A stretch of 64,000 nucleotides of DNA from Filosporella fistucella (GCA_030077755.1 JAQJZZ010000021.1:496001-560000), one strand, 5' to 3'. Positions 46,909 to 59,170 are shown, numbered from the stretch's first letter. Program-made: numbers and translations. Notes: generated from the sequence alone by a model not told the origin.

Positions 46909-49677
46909 ATGGCGTCGTCTTCAGCTGTTAATCCAGATACTCTGGTTACGTTGAAGATCAATATTGAAGGCAGTAACCGCAGATTCAAGCTTCGTCTTGG
47001 TGATCTCGGTGCCGCCACTCTCCCTGATAAGGTATGTGATGATGCTATGGTTCCACCAGCTCCGGGCAAGGCTCTATGACGCCCAGATACGCCCAACACA
47101 ACTTCATGGCCACGTTACATATGAACCCATCTATTTCAGGTGAATGGAAAGCTGACATTTTATCTGCAATAGCTTCGATTCCTTCTTGCCATCCCAAGCA
47201 CATCCGAGGCTATCTTCGAACGTTACTCCGATAGTGCCGCAGCCTTCGTCGTTCTAGATCCCAACAACACTTCGGTCTACAAACAACTCTACCGCGCCGC
47301 AAAGGCCAAGCTTAAGCTCCGTCTCAAGGTCACCGTTAAGGATAAGGAACCTGTTGTCCCCAAGCCAGCGACTGTCGAGGACGAGGAGCCCGCTCCAGTA
47401 AGCCCAGTTGAGGCTGAGGTCCAACAACCAATTCTTGAAGAGGCCAACGGAGAGGCCGAAGTTCCTCTCGAAGCTCCTGAACCACCATCTGCAGTCGAGT
47501 ACACCGAGAAGAGCTCCTTCGCAGGCTCCGTTGCTGAGATCCAACGTGGTTTCGAGGATCTGCTCATCACCAGGGCGAACCCAACTTCATCCTTCGTTCA
47601 ACCTCTAGTCCCAGCTCCAGCTGCCGTCAACGCGACCTGCTGCAGCTCGTTTACCAGGGATATTCCAAACATGTATCACCACAAGGAGGCTGCTAGAATG
47701 AACACTTGCTCGAGCACCGAGATCCCAGTTACTCGTGGGACTGCTGCTCGTGACAAGTGGTTTGCTGAGCTTGCTTGCATGTCAAACGAGCGACACAGCG
47801 CCCGTAACTCTGCCTTCTCTCCTTCCCAAGAGACTTTGAGCGTATTTACCGTTTTCTGCAACAACTGCGACATGTCCATCCCAGATGTTCATTATCACTG
47901 CAGCTCTTGCGAGAATGGCGATTTTGATCTCTGCCAAAACTGTGTCGATGGAGGTGTTCTTTGCGGAGATGAGGATCATTGGCTCATCAAGCGTATCGTG
48001 AAGAATGGCCGTGTTATCAACAGCACCACAGAGACCATTCCTCCAAAGGCCAAGACCGAGAAGACTCCTGAGGAGGTTAAGGAGGTACCAGTTGTTGAGG
48101 ATCCAGTTGCTACTCGTACTTGCAACTCTTGCATTCGAGGTGAGAATGCATGATATTTTGGAACCCACTTTATGCTAATATGATTAGAACTCTCCGAGGA
48201 GAACTTCGTTACTTGCACCGCCTGCCCTGATTATGACCTCTGCATTCCATGCCACGTCGCTCAGGAGCACGGTCACCACCCAAAGCACGCCTTTGAGCCT
48301 GCTGTTGAGGATACTCCACTCGACATGGTTGCTCACGCTCTCCTTGCTCCTGGACGAAATACCGGCCACAATGCCATCTGTGACGGATGTGATAAGTACA
48401 TCTATGGTGTTCGCCACAAGTGCCTCGACTGCCCAGATTGGGATTTCTGCGCATCATGTCAACCCAATGCTTCATTCATTCACCCTGGACACCGATTTGT
48501 CCCCATCTACGAACCTCTTAACGATCTCTTCCAACTTTCGAGATCATACAGCAGCAAGGCCCGTCACCACGGAATTTATTGTGATGGACCTCTTTGCAAC
48601 AACAATACCGGAAGCCAATCATACATCAAGGGTGACCGATACAAGTGTGCTGTTTGCCACGATACCGATTTCTGTGCCAGCTGTGAGGCTTGCCCCTCAA
48701 ACAACCACAACAGAACTCATCCTCTTATCAAGTTCAAGACCCCAGTTCGCAATGTTAGCGTTACAACTCTTGGCGATCACGAGGATGGTCAACGTATGCC
48801 AGTCATGGGTGATCGTCGTGGCCGTACAACATCAACCGCTACTGAGACTACGCCAGCTCAGTCAGCTAATGCCGCTACTCAAGTTCAGACAGTTGCTGAG
48901 CTCAAGCCAACTGAGCCCGTAAAGGAGGAGGTTGAGGCTGAGAAGGTCCCAGAGCCAGAGACAAAGGTTGAAGAAGCCAAGGAACTCCCAGCTGCGGCTG
49001 TTAAGGAAGAGCTCGTTGCACACTTCGTTCGTGATGTCATTGCTGACGGCACTACACTCCCACCAACTACTGTCTTTGAGCAGACATGGTATCTCCGCAA
49101 TGGTGGTAACACATCATGGCCAGCTGGATGCACCGTCAAGTTCGTTGGGGGTGATTACATGTGTGCCGTTGATCCCGATCACCCAGCTAGTGTTCATGAG
49201 CTCGTTGCTGCTGCCGAGAGCACAACTTGCTACACTGAGGTTGCACCAGGCCAAGAGGCCGGTTTCACTGTCCTGATGAGAACTCCTGCTCGTGCAGGCA
49301 ACTTCGTCTCTTACTGGAGACTCACTGGCCCAGATGGCGACAAGTTTGGTCACAGACTGTGGTGTGATGTTAATGTTATGGAGCCAACTCCAGTCGTTAA
49401 GGAGGAGCCAAAGGAGGAGACTGAACTTGAAGGCAGCAAGATGATCTTCCCTACATTGGAGAAGGAATCACCCTCTACTAGTATCCACGAGGAGACTCAA
49501 GTTGCTGAACCCGAGGCTGAGGCCGAAGAAGAAGACGAGTTCGAGGACTTCGTTGAGGAGACTCTCGATGATGACGAGGAGACCGACGATGGTTTCATGA
49601 CCGATGAGGAGTACGATATTCTCGATGCTAGCGACGAGGAATACCTTGCTGAGCAAGGAAAGTCGACCAAGAAGTAA
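46909..49677 (+). CDS. NBR1-like selective autophagy receptor
   Basis: Three exons (46909-47031, 47173-48139, 48188-49677) give 859 residues. Residues 1-85 are a PB1-like domain (LVTLKINIEGSNRRFKLRLG, RFLLAIP, FVVLDPNN). Four ZZ-type zinc fingers follow at about 270-315, 357-405, 425-470 and 485-530 (FCNNCDMSIPDVHYHCSSC; TCNSCI...CTACPDYDLCIPC; CDGCDKYIYGVRHKCLDC; CDGPLCNNN...YKCAVC). The NBR1 FW domain is at about 640-760, with the diagnostic FEQTWYLRNGGNTSWPAGC and SYWRLTGPDG. The acidic C-terminus contains EEYDILDASDEEYL, a canonical Atg8-binding LIR (YDIL) in acidic context. NBR1 proteins link cargo to Atg8 on the forming autophagosome; Sordaria and Aspergillus members act in pexophagy. 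Domain order matches the fungal family. Confidence 0.95.
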
Positions 49678-51219
49678 GCTATGCTTACACCATATATCAA
49701 GGGAACATACGGGGAAGGTGCAGCAAAGGCGTAAAGATTGACAAACCTAGCTCTGGATAGCAGCGGATGGGATGGTGCTAGGGGTTATTGCGGCAGGATG
49801 ATTTACTTTCCTTCGGTGTTTTTTTCCTTCTCCTCTTTGTGTTTCCATGAGCTTATTTCTCACATGTGTGTAATCGCGAGGTTTTCTCTCTCTCATCAGG
49901 TCTCTCTTTTACCAGACACACATACCCTCAGCTCTCTACTCCTACCTCCTCTTCTACTCTGAAATTTTAATTAGCTGCTTTACTCTACTTTGCTAGGTAA
50001 ACGGTTTTGAGAAAGGTAGGAGAGGGGTGGAGTGGAAGAAAATTACAAATACGTCCGGCACACATTGGCGAATCTCTATTATGCTCTGCTCTGCTCTGCT
50101 TTCGAATGAGGGATGGGGAATGGCTGCGAGGGGTTTGCGATGTGGTGGCGATGCGATGCGTTGGTGATTGGGGGTTGGGTTCGGTAGCCAATGGAATGAT
50201 CTTTGAATAATATTTTGGTGTGATTTGTGTGATTGTAATGTGATATGATCTGGTCTGAAATGTGATTCAAGTGCTGTAGAAAATAGGGGGTTAGTATAGA
50301 GGTCAGGCAAGGCAGTGCACATCGTAATTCGAAAGCTGCCAAGTCTCTCATCTCAATAGCTTTTGGTCCTGGTTCGGGACTATAACGTTGACTAAGAGTA
50401 AGAACCTTAGGTAGAATTGAGAGGCTGATTTACAACGATACACTTGATCTGACTACGGGGGTGTAATGGTAGTAAGGAGATGCTGCTGGAGTGGTTATGG
50501 GTGGCTGGGGTGTACGAATTTATGTGTGGTATTGGCTGCTCCTGTAGCAGGTTTTAGAAACTGTCTGACCTGTTAGACAATGGGTACCAAGGTAGGACTT
50601 TCGGTGAAGACTGCTACAGAAAACCAGTCTCATTTTGAAGTGGCCGGATCTTGAGACAATCTATTGTGACGATTAGAAAGTTTGCACAAACACGAAATCA
50701 AACAAAAGATTGGAGCTCGAGCTTCGAATTTACCGTCACAGAAATCTTGAAAGTACAGTCAGCGTCGTTAAGCTACTCTTAGGTATGGCGAACCAGCACC
50801 GCTAAGGAAGATTTCACTCCCCTTCTAGCATTCTAACTGAAAGCTGATTTCGTCACTAGTGTCAATGTTGAAGGCTTCAATAAATATGCACTCCTTTCGG
50901 TGTCCTAAAACATGCATTGGGTGGGTGGTAAAGAGAAACCTGATTCGCAATTTCCTTTTCATCGGCTTATTGCACGTTTGAAAGTGCAGATATGCACTAC
51001 AGTAGCCATGCCCAACCATAAATATAATCCCGACCTGACAGTGCGATTTTCCCATTCATCGAAAATGAAATTCATGCATTGATATGATCGTTCGGCAATT
51101 GCGTTCCAATTAATGAATGCAGTGAAGCCGATTGCTTGAGCGACCAAGAAAACTGTTAGATATTTAGATATCCTGTTGGATTTGCTATAAATGCTTGTGC
51201 TAATGTTAGAGAAAAACGA
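49678..51219. other. Intergenic
   Basis: The NBR1 3' flank (T- and CT-rich) is followed by AT-rich DNA; a CTCTG pentamer run lies near 50083-50100. A minus-strand ATG frame of 95 codons (50959-51246) has two hydrophobic stretches but no family and overlaps the dead HET gene; it is not called. Confidence 0.5.
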
Positions 51220-53731
51220 ATGGTAAGCTTCAAAAATCCTTTTCATGTGATCAAACAGCTGATAGCTAGATTCTTAAGGCGAAAAAAAGATGAATATCAA
51301 TACACAAATCTGACCGCTCCTGACTCCTTCCGACTATTGACCGTGGAAAGATGGAGTGATGCTTCCCTCCTCCGTCTCCACCTCGAGGAACACAGCGTCA
51401 ATGATCCTCCCCCTACAGTGCATTATCCTATACGTGGACAATCGACATTCCCTATCATAAAACATGGAGCAAATTATTCCTGTTCATGGTTCTTTGATAT
51501 CCTGTTCTAGGCTAACAGAAAGTCACCGGAGTCGATTTATTGAGGTCTGGCAAGCGAGATGGCAAGAGAGATATAGGAATCCCGATGACGATGCTGAAGC
51601 AGAAGCTCGGAAGAATGAGAATAGAATTCCGATGTATGAAGAATTTGATGAAGATGTCAATATTATTAGTGTGCGGGCGATTAACGACTTAATCGCCTAT
51701 AGGAAATTGAGAGTGGTGTTGGGTAATGGGAGGAAATTGGCTATAGGGGAGAATCTGTATAATGCACTCAGACAGATACCAAGTACTGGGGATCAGAAAT
51801 GGTGGATAGATGCTGTGTGCATTGATCAAAAGAATGATATCGAGCGTTGGAAACAAGTTGATATGATGGCAAGAATATATGGGAACGCTGAGGAAGAGGT
51901 AGTATGGTTAGGGAAGACAAGTAGTACTACTACGGAAAATTGCCCTGAGTTTATGGTGGCTGCCACCTTTTACTTTGCAATGCGAAGTCTCACTAGAACA
52001 ATCGGAGAAGCGCGACCACATGATGAGGGATATACCTGCCGAGCTGAAGGAGAATTTTTGGAATTGGATCGGTCTTGGATTTTTACTGCGCAGACGCTGG
52101 TTCCGTCGAGCTTGGGTGTTGCAAGAGGCGATGCTAGCAAGGAAAATCTCATTCCGTTTAGGACCCCATTGTATCTCCCAAGAAAGCCTGGTTAATTCTC
52201 TCAATTGGTTCGAACACATAGTCGAGAATGCGCTCTTGGAGGATGGTGTTGCGCCAACTGCTTCACTGAGACAGTTTCTATCTGTGGATTATTCTATGCC
52301 ACAAATTCAAAACTCGGTTCGTACATTGGGGACAAGAGATGTCTTTTTGAAAGGTGTGAGATGGCAGTTAGATGATTATCTGGATGCCGTGAGGGGGAGA
52401 GAAGCCATGGACAAGAGTGATCTGTCATTTGCTGGGTTTGCGCTTGTTAACCTGGGAGAAGTGGAGGACGCTGATTCTACCATGGAGCCGTAAATAGCAG
52501 ATTATTCGAAGAGTACTGTCAGGGTATTTGAGGAATGTGCGGAGTATTTACTGAGAGGAACACTTGGGATACGAATGTTCTCTTTGGTTGAAGATTATGG
52601 AAGTCAGGTGGTGAGGAATGGAGTGTTACCATCGTGGGTGCCGGACTTTGGACGGATTTTGCAACCTGATCCGATGTGGAAGTTTGGCGGTGATGCTTTC
52701 GACTCTTTCGGTGCTCCGTCAGATTGCTCTGATCCTGGGTTTTCAGTGGAAGGTGGATTTTTGAGCTTGCAGGCTGTCAAGTGGGATACCATTGCGCTTC
52801 TCGGAGATGAGCAGGGTCATCTTGGATCAACCACTGCCAGAGATCTTATTCAATTGCTCTCTGGTGTAGGGGAACGGTACCACGCAACTGGCGAGGGCAC
52901 CATGACTGCATTCTGGCGTACCTATGTTCTTAGCCTTTGCTCTGGACAACATTCCGTTCCACCATCATTGTCTTCCAGTTTCCTTCGCTGATTTGTGGCA
53001 CTGTTGCTTACCAACTATTATGCGAAATTTGAGAAACCTGGCTCTACTCAGAACGAGGAAAAGGAGCGAGTAGGAGCAATGATTCGTGGGATCTTTCGAA
53101 CCCATGATAGCAACGAATATCCCATTCAGCAGGTATTGCAAGAACTAGCTGATTCTTCTCCTTTGGTCAAGGTTTCTGGAGCATTGCCTGAATGAATAGC
53201 GGAGGAGCAAATTGCTGAGAATTCAGCACCAAGTGACAAGAGTTCAGCTCCAGGGAGTACGAACATCAAATACATCCCGGCTCTCCTTAAAACAGAAGGA
53301 AAAGAGGGCAATCTCAACAAACGGGCGGAAGAAGAAAACTATACAATGCAGTATTACGACCCATTCAAGAGAGTATATGAGAACAACTTCAAGGCAAGAC
53401 GGCTCTTCTTAACTGGAAAAGGCTACCTCGGGGTCGGTCCTCCTTCGATGAAGAAGGGCGATAAGGTCGTGCTCGTTCAGAAATCGTATGTACCATATAT
53501 CTTTCGCGATGCCTCCGGTTCGGAGAGCTCTTCTCCTGGTTCTACAAAGGGAAAGCTTGGGAGAACAAAGTACAAGATGCGATTGATGTGCGACCAGGAG
53601 ACGGGATATCAAAAGATGGAGATAGGAAAATGTCATGGGGATTGATGGGCGAAGCGTATGTTCATGGTATTATGCATGGCGAAGCTCTCTTGGATATGAG
53701 TCAAGTTGTCGAGACGATCTGTGTAATATGA
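51220..53731 (+). pseudogene. HET-domain (heterokaryon incompatibility) gene, inactivated
   Basis: The family features are clear but spread over three frames. Frame 51220-51510 has YQYTNLTAPDSFRLLTVERW. Frame 51464-~51990 has RKLAIGENLYNALRQIP, WWIDAVCIDQKND and MARIYGNAEEEVVWLG, the HET core. Frame ~51975-53645 has FRRAWVLQEAMLA and the C-terminal region. That last frame is cut by TAA at 52491, TGA at 52989 and TGA at 53193. A final shift near 53640 is needed to reach LMGEAYVHGIMHGEA, the usual HET tail, ending at TGA 53731. HET proteins trigger cell death after fusion of unlike strains. The stops could arise from C-to-T changes (CAA to TAA, CGA to TGA), as with RIP. No set of normal introns removes all of the breaks, so I call it dead. 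Confidence 0.85.
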
Positions 53732-55209
53732 TTGTTGACTGTGGCTCCATAGGCAGAGACGGTTGTTCAGTAATTTTGACCCAGCCCGATGTGGTTGTTC
53801 TAGCAAATCGTAAACCGGATCTTGAAAAGCCAGGAAATTTTGAGGTGTGGAAAGGCGATCTCGCCCAGCTGAAGTCAATTTGTCAGACAAGCAATCGATG
53901 TCATCCCGCTCATACAGTATGTTGAGTAACACAGATATAGAGAGCCGCCACAAAGGTACAAAACTCTTTCTATGCTGCAAAATCTCGGTGGCGACGGCAT
54001 CATGACTCGTGTGTGGAAAAGGACAAATTTCTCAACAGCATCGAAATACACCAATTGATTCACCGACAGTCTGACGCCTGTCAATATGTTTTACAGAGAA
54101 GCTGAATTGCAGTAACCCAACCATATGATGTCGGAAATTCACCGAGGGAATTGATCATAAACCTCCTTCAACACTGAAGATCAATTTCTGGTCAGCCCAT
54201 GACCCGCAACTTCTGCTTTGGATCATCAAATCCACACAGAGTGGGATATGACATGAACATAATTCATTGGAAGAAAGATCATCTTGATCTCTTCGTATAG
54301 AAATGTTGAGATCATAACAACCAGCGTTCATCCTGCTTGCCTTAATTGAATGTGTCTCGGGTACATGACTAGCAGTCAAGCAGCAACGCAGAAAGTGCCG
54401 GGCACTCACCCAAATCAATAACCAGCCGTCCGGACGGAGCAGCAAACCAGAGCCCGAAATGCACGCGATAATTGGGCTGTGTATCTTGGTATATATAAAC
54501 AAAATTGTCATCAAGCCCTTGGCCGCTTGACCCTCCTTATCACCACGAATTGTGCATCTGAAGTGCTCCACTTCAGCACGTCAGGGGCAATCCTCGCTTG
54601 CTGCAAACATCATTCTCCAAACAGCATGCCAAACAGCACGCGAGCATAAGTGGGTTAAGTGGGACAAACCTTCATGGTTTCAAGGTTGGTTATCAATTTT
54701 CATTTTTAGCATTATTCCGACCTTCCGCCGGCGACTGGTCACTCTGGAGAGTGGAGCTGTTTAAGATTGCGCCTTGGAAGCATTTTGGAAGGAACGATGA
54801 TGCTCGTGGCGTTAGATTTGTTGAAGCCGTCTCTGGCACGGTTTGAGGGACGGGTAAAGATGAGGCTCTGAAGTGAGGCTCAATGATATTTCACAGCGTT
54901 TGATATCACAAAAGGCAGCAAGAAGTGAGAACAAGTAAGCAGGTGACAGCAGGAAATACCGGTCTCGTATTCCGAATTTAAGAAGAATCATTTAGTGGAG
55001 AATTTGTACCAAGACCCTCAAAGTCCCAACGCCAACGCCTCTCATAGGCCCGTTCACTGTTCACCTCACTTCAGACAAGGTATCCCTCCGTGGTTCCTTG
55101 TGATAAGATCCCATCCCTTTCTCCTCCTCTACTCTAATCCTAATCCACGTCCTCGGTTTCCCTTCTTTGTTGTTGACATTCTGGAATACACTCGTTTTAT
55201 CTATCCAGT
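53732..55209. other. Intergenic
   Basis: No supported gene. The 138-codon minus-strand frame at 54155-54571 has no domain. The last 150 bp is CT-rich leader for the endoglucanase. Confidence 0.5.
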
Positions 55210-56640
55210 ATGTCGTCGATGATGAGGTTGATTCTGGCGGTGATGTGTGTTGTGGTGGTAGTCAGAGGTCAGGTTCAGATGATGGTAAGTTTGATCTCTA
55301 TGATGACGACGACCGCAGAAGCTGGCATCGAAAGCTAATTATTGACAAACAGGGTATGAACATCGCTGGATTTGACTTTGGGTGCGCAATCAATGTAGGC
55401 AATGCCGTGGAGAGTGGTAAGAGCTTGCAGCTGATGCTCGTTAGGGAACCTGTGATTTTTCCACCATGTTGCCGCCACTCAAAGGTCTTGGAGGTTCGGA
55501 TGGAGAAGCTCAGATGCAGCATTTTCTTGAGACGGACCAAATGAATACCTTCCGAATGCGTACGTAGTTTGATGAAGTTCTTCGAAATCTGCCTTGACCT
55601 TGGAAATATTGCTAACGGGTTGAAAAGCTGTATCTTGGCAATATTTGGTCAATAACAAGATGGGAGGGACGCTCGACAGTGGAAATTTCGGCAAATACGA
55701 TAAGCTGATGCAGACATGTCTGAAGACTGGTGCTTGGTGTGTAATCGACATCCACAACTATGCTCGATGGAATGATCTGGTTATTGGACAATCGGCAGGT
55801 GCTCCAACGAACGAACAGTTTGCAGATCTCTGGGCTCAACTTGCAACGAAGTATAAGGACGAGCCGAAGGTGGTGTTTGGGTTGATGAATGAACCGCATG
55901 ATTTGGATATTGTCAGATGGGCTGCAACGGTACAAGCAGCTGTGACGGCCATTCGAAATGCTGGAGCGACCACTCAGATGATATTGCTTCCTGGCACGAA
56001 TTTCACATGTGCGGTGACCTTCCAAAGTACTGGATCGGGTGATGCATTGTTGAATGTGACGAACTTGGATGGTTCCACTACCGGGTTGATCTTTGACGTA
56101 CATCAGTACTTGGACTTTGATAACTCGGGAACGCATTCGAATTGTTCGGTCGATACATCGGCAGGTTTCACGAATCTGGCGCAGTGGTTGAGAAACAATA
56201 CGAGGCAGGCGATTATTGGCGAAACAGGCGCGGGCAATGATACATCTGTAAGAACCGCATTCGGTTCCGAGTCGGTATTGTGAGAGCTGACAGGTGTATG
56301 ATAGTGTCTCGAGTTCTTCTGCGCGCAGAATACTGCCATAAACGAAAATGCTGACGTCTTCCTCGGCTTCATTGGGTGGGCAGCTGGGAGCTTTGCTACG
56401 ACATATGTGCTCAGCATGACTCCTACGAAACAATCCAACGGGTACTGGGTCGATAACACTCTAACGAGTCAATGCGTCATCTCGCCGTGGTTGGTAAATA
56501 ACCCAGATGTTGCTTCCAAGTATGCTGCTGCGACTGCGTCGGCAACGAGCACGAGTACGCCGAAGAAAGGATCTGGTGAAAGGATACGGTATGGTTGGGG
56601 TTTGCTGGTGTCGGGACTTCTTGCGTCGATGGTGTTATAG
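55210..56640 (+). CDS. GH5 endoglucanase, secreted and probably GPI-anchored
   Basis: Five exons (55210-55284, 55353-55394, 55445-55559, 55628-56247, 56305-56640) give 395 residues. A signal peptide (RLILAVMCVVVVVRG) is followed by the family start GMNIAGFDFGCAINGTCDF, which is restored only by the 50-bp intron 55395-55444. Then come QMQHFLETDQMNTFRMPVSW, VIDIHNYARWN, and the catalytic acid/base Glu in FGLMNEPHD. The nucleophile Glu lies in AIIGETGAGN and the substrate-site Trp in GFIGWAAGSF. There is no cellulose-binding module. After a Ser/Thr-rich linker the chain ends in a hydrophobic tail (GWGLLVSGLLASMVL), a GPI-anchor signal. The enzyme cleaves internal beta-1,4-glucan bonds of cellulose outside the cell or at the cell surface. 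Confidence 0.94.
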
Positions 56641-57150
56641 TAAAGAAATGCGAGAAATCGTTCGTGAACAGCAAGACCGGTAATTAATTGACTTTGGGGA
56701 CGACTGAATCTTCTCCTCCTTAGTTTATAGGCGCGTTGCATTCCTCCTAGGATGAGTTCATGTCGCCCTAGTCCACATATTCGGTTCCAAAACAGGTCCC
56801 TACTCACACTAATCCAACAACATAATTGACTTTTGGAAAATTCCCATCCTTGCTTTTCACTCCCCGAAGCAGCCCATTCATCACCCCCATTGAAGGTAGG
56901 CTTCATGTTTTGCACGGTTTGTTACACAGCTCGGGAATTGACCTACTCGTCCTAAGAGATAGGTGAAAGAAACCATCGTCACTTTTCACTCCCCGAAGCA
57001 GCCCATTCATCACCCCCATTTAAGGTAGGCTTCATGTTTTGCACGGTTTGTTACACAGCTCAGGTAATCAATCACTTGTCTGTACGGCACCACCTGTTTG
57101 ATCGTGAGCAAATAGTCCGTCTCGAAGATAGAAAAAGTTTGGGGTTACTT
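56641..57150. other. Region between endoglucanase and hypothetical gene
   Basis: 3' flanks of two converging genes plus the direct repeat listed next. Confidence 0.6.
56853..57061 (+). repeat. Tandem duplication, 80-bp near-identical core, 129-bp period
   Basis: 56853-56932 and 56982-57061 are identical except for one base (ATTGAAGG versus ATTTAAGG). The 49 bp after each core still aligns weakly (GAATTGACCTACTCGTCC versus GTAATCAATCACTTGTCT), so a 129-bp unit was duplicated and the core kept or homogenised. Confidence 0.9.
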
Positions 57151-57652
57151 TTAAAAAATGCGGACCTGTCTCCATGTAGCCACACCGTTTTCACAAAGGG
57201 TGGTCCACAAAGCAACACCTCTTTGTATCCGTAACTGGTGGACACGCGCTGTAAACTCGGCGTTCTCCGTCGAGAAACGCCCCCAGGGCTATTTAAATTC
57301 TTCGTTAGAATCTTCGTGACAGCTGCAGATATTTGAGAGTGCTTACTCCAGGCGGCAAATATAATTCGTGGCCAGAGACGCCGGGTGGAAGATCAAGGCC
57401 CGGGTACGACGCTACCTGCCCGTGATGCCGATGCCGTTGCCAGTCCCTGACAGCATGGTCAACCCGTGCCTTGACCATCGCCAACGTCTCTGGTTCTCCA
57501 TTCCGTGGAGCCGGTGCAGTGGGTACAAAGTATATGTACTCTGTGAGCCCATAGTCGTCGCTGTGGGCCATGTCTGGTTTATGGACACGAGGAGGCTTGG
57601 CTCGACCAACGTAGTTGGTGAGATCGGCTGGTACGTTTCCTCTGTAAGACAT
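57151..57652 (-). CDS. Hypothetical protein, two exons
   Basis: ATG 57652 is in good context (AAACCATGTC). Exon 1 (57652-57347) encodes 102 residues starting MSYRGNVPADLTNYVGRAKP and ends at a GTAAGC donor. A 58-bp intron with a CTAAC branch and ATTTAAATAG acceptor leads in phase to exon 2 (57288-57151), which adds 45 residues and ends at TAA. The product of 147 residues is basic and hydrophilic, with a Pro/Gly segment (PPGVSGHELYLPPG) at the exon junction and only one cysteine. I recognise no family. Intact splice signals and a clean second exon argue that it is real. It converges with the endoglucanase. Confidence 0.6.
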
Positions 57653-58664
57653 GGTTTCTGCTTAGTTGAACATGTTAGCCATCTAGTTCACAAGGACAAA
57701 GATATGCTACAATAATTACGAAAAATCTAACCGCCAGAAAAGAACCGTACACCGTCTGAGGAAAAATATGAAACCCATAGTGCTTAGAGCAAAAAAGACA
57801 TTCCACATATTCAATTCTCCTGGGAACAGCAACCCGACTTGCTGAAGTCAATGGACACAGTAAAACCTCAAAAATAGAGATAGTTCATAGTTCAACAGAC
57901 GAACAAAGAATTGAATCAAGAGATGTGTGCTAGGCTATCATAGACTCTCAAGAAAGGGTGGTTGGCCACCATTTCTACGAGACATCGTGAAAGCCTCAAT
58001 TACCCGGAGAAATAGCTCAGTCATTTGGGTATTAGAAGATCAATGGAGACACGAATAATTTTATAAGGAGAAGTGACCGCGGCTTCATGACAATCTTACG
58101 GAAGGATGATTGACCACCTCTGTTATGACGGGGTTAGATGTATACTGGTGTTCGGGGATTAGGACTTCAATATCCTGAATACCTGTAGCTCAAAATTTTG
58201 ACGAAGAATTAAGACATCAAACTTTTTGTTAGCCCTTAGAAATAAGATTGAAGGCTGCTGGTCTGATACTTGGACAGATGGCGTGAATGGACAAAGCTTG
58301 ATCAGCCAAGGAGCGAGATTTGGGAAGTGAAAACATGGATTGGAAGACAGCTAGTCTCAATTGTGAAGGATGTCGTCTGAAATATGAAGAATGATGTCTG
58401 AGTTGTGGGGGTCCATGTGAATATGTACGGTTCAATATGTCAGGGGGAGGTCTGGTAAGCAATGATAGCACAAATACTTATAGGTTGATAAAGAAAGTCT
58501 TTCCAGGTATGAAATGCCACAAGCCAATAGTCAACAATCGTAGTAAGTAAGGGAGGGAATATAGATGTGATACTTGTGCATTGCAATGGAATGAAGACTT
58601 TGCCATGTGGAAGCTCAACGATGCTAAGCACCATATTTGACTATCACGTGACCAACTCAAAAGC

Positions 58665-59040
58665 TTGACTTTCGACCTTGACACGCCATAGAGAAGATCT
58701 TGCTAGCAGGATAGAGGATCTAGGCAAGCAAGATAGAGATATAATCTCATTGACACTGCTGTAGAGGAAGGAACATGACTCCGGTGAAGATTGAGAGAAG
58801 GAGGAGGAGCTAGGTTGTGTTGGAGCGACTGCAATCAGACACATCGACGAGACTCAACTTTGAATCATGACGTGCCAACCAGCAATGTCGGTTTAAATTG
58901 AAGATACAGGCAAGCAGCATGCTGAGGGATTGTTGATCCCTCTCTGCGGAGGTGAGAACACGTTTCCGGTGAAGATTGAGACAAGAGAGGGGGATTAGAC
59001 GGAGGCGTTTCGAAATGGAGAAATATACCTCGACTAGAGA
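58665..59040. repeat. Two degenerate ~186-bp tandem units
   Basis: TAGGCAAGCA (58721) and CAGGCAAGCA (58907) start matching blocks. TCCGGTGAAGATTGAGA recurs at 58780 and 58965, followed by AGAGGGGGATTAG or GGAGGAGGAGCTAG. The offset is constant at 185-186 bp. Confidence 0.6.
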
Positions 59041-59170
59041 GATGCGCTGATTGAAACAAGGGAATAAAGCATACGTACTGGTGGTAGTCTTGCTTGCTTG
59101 CACAAAGCTTTCGAAGGTTCTTTCTGGTCGGTGGTGCTTGTCGTTGCTGAAGATCGACTTGAAAGCTTTG

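Noticed and set aside
48233..48922. 229-codon frame inside the NBR1-like gene
   Set aside because: Shadow of the ZZ-finger exon; it reads no known domain.
50959..51246. Two-helix membrane peptide on the minus strand
   Set aside because: Antisense to the start of the dead HET gene, in AT-rich DNA, with no relatives known to me.
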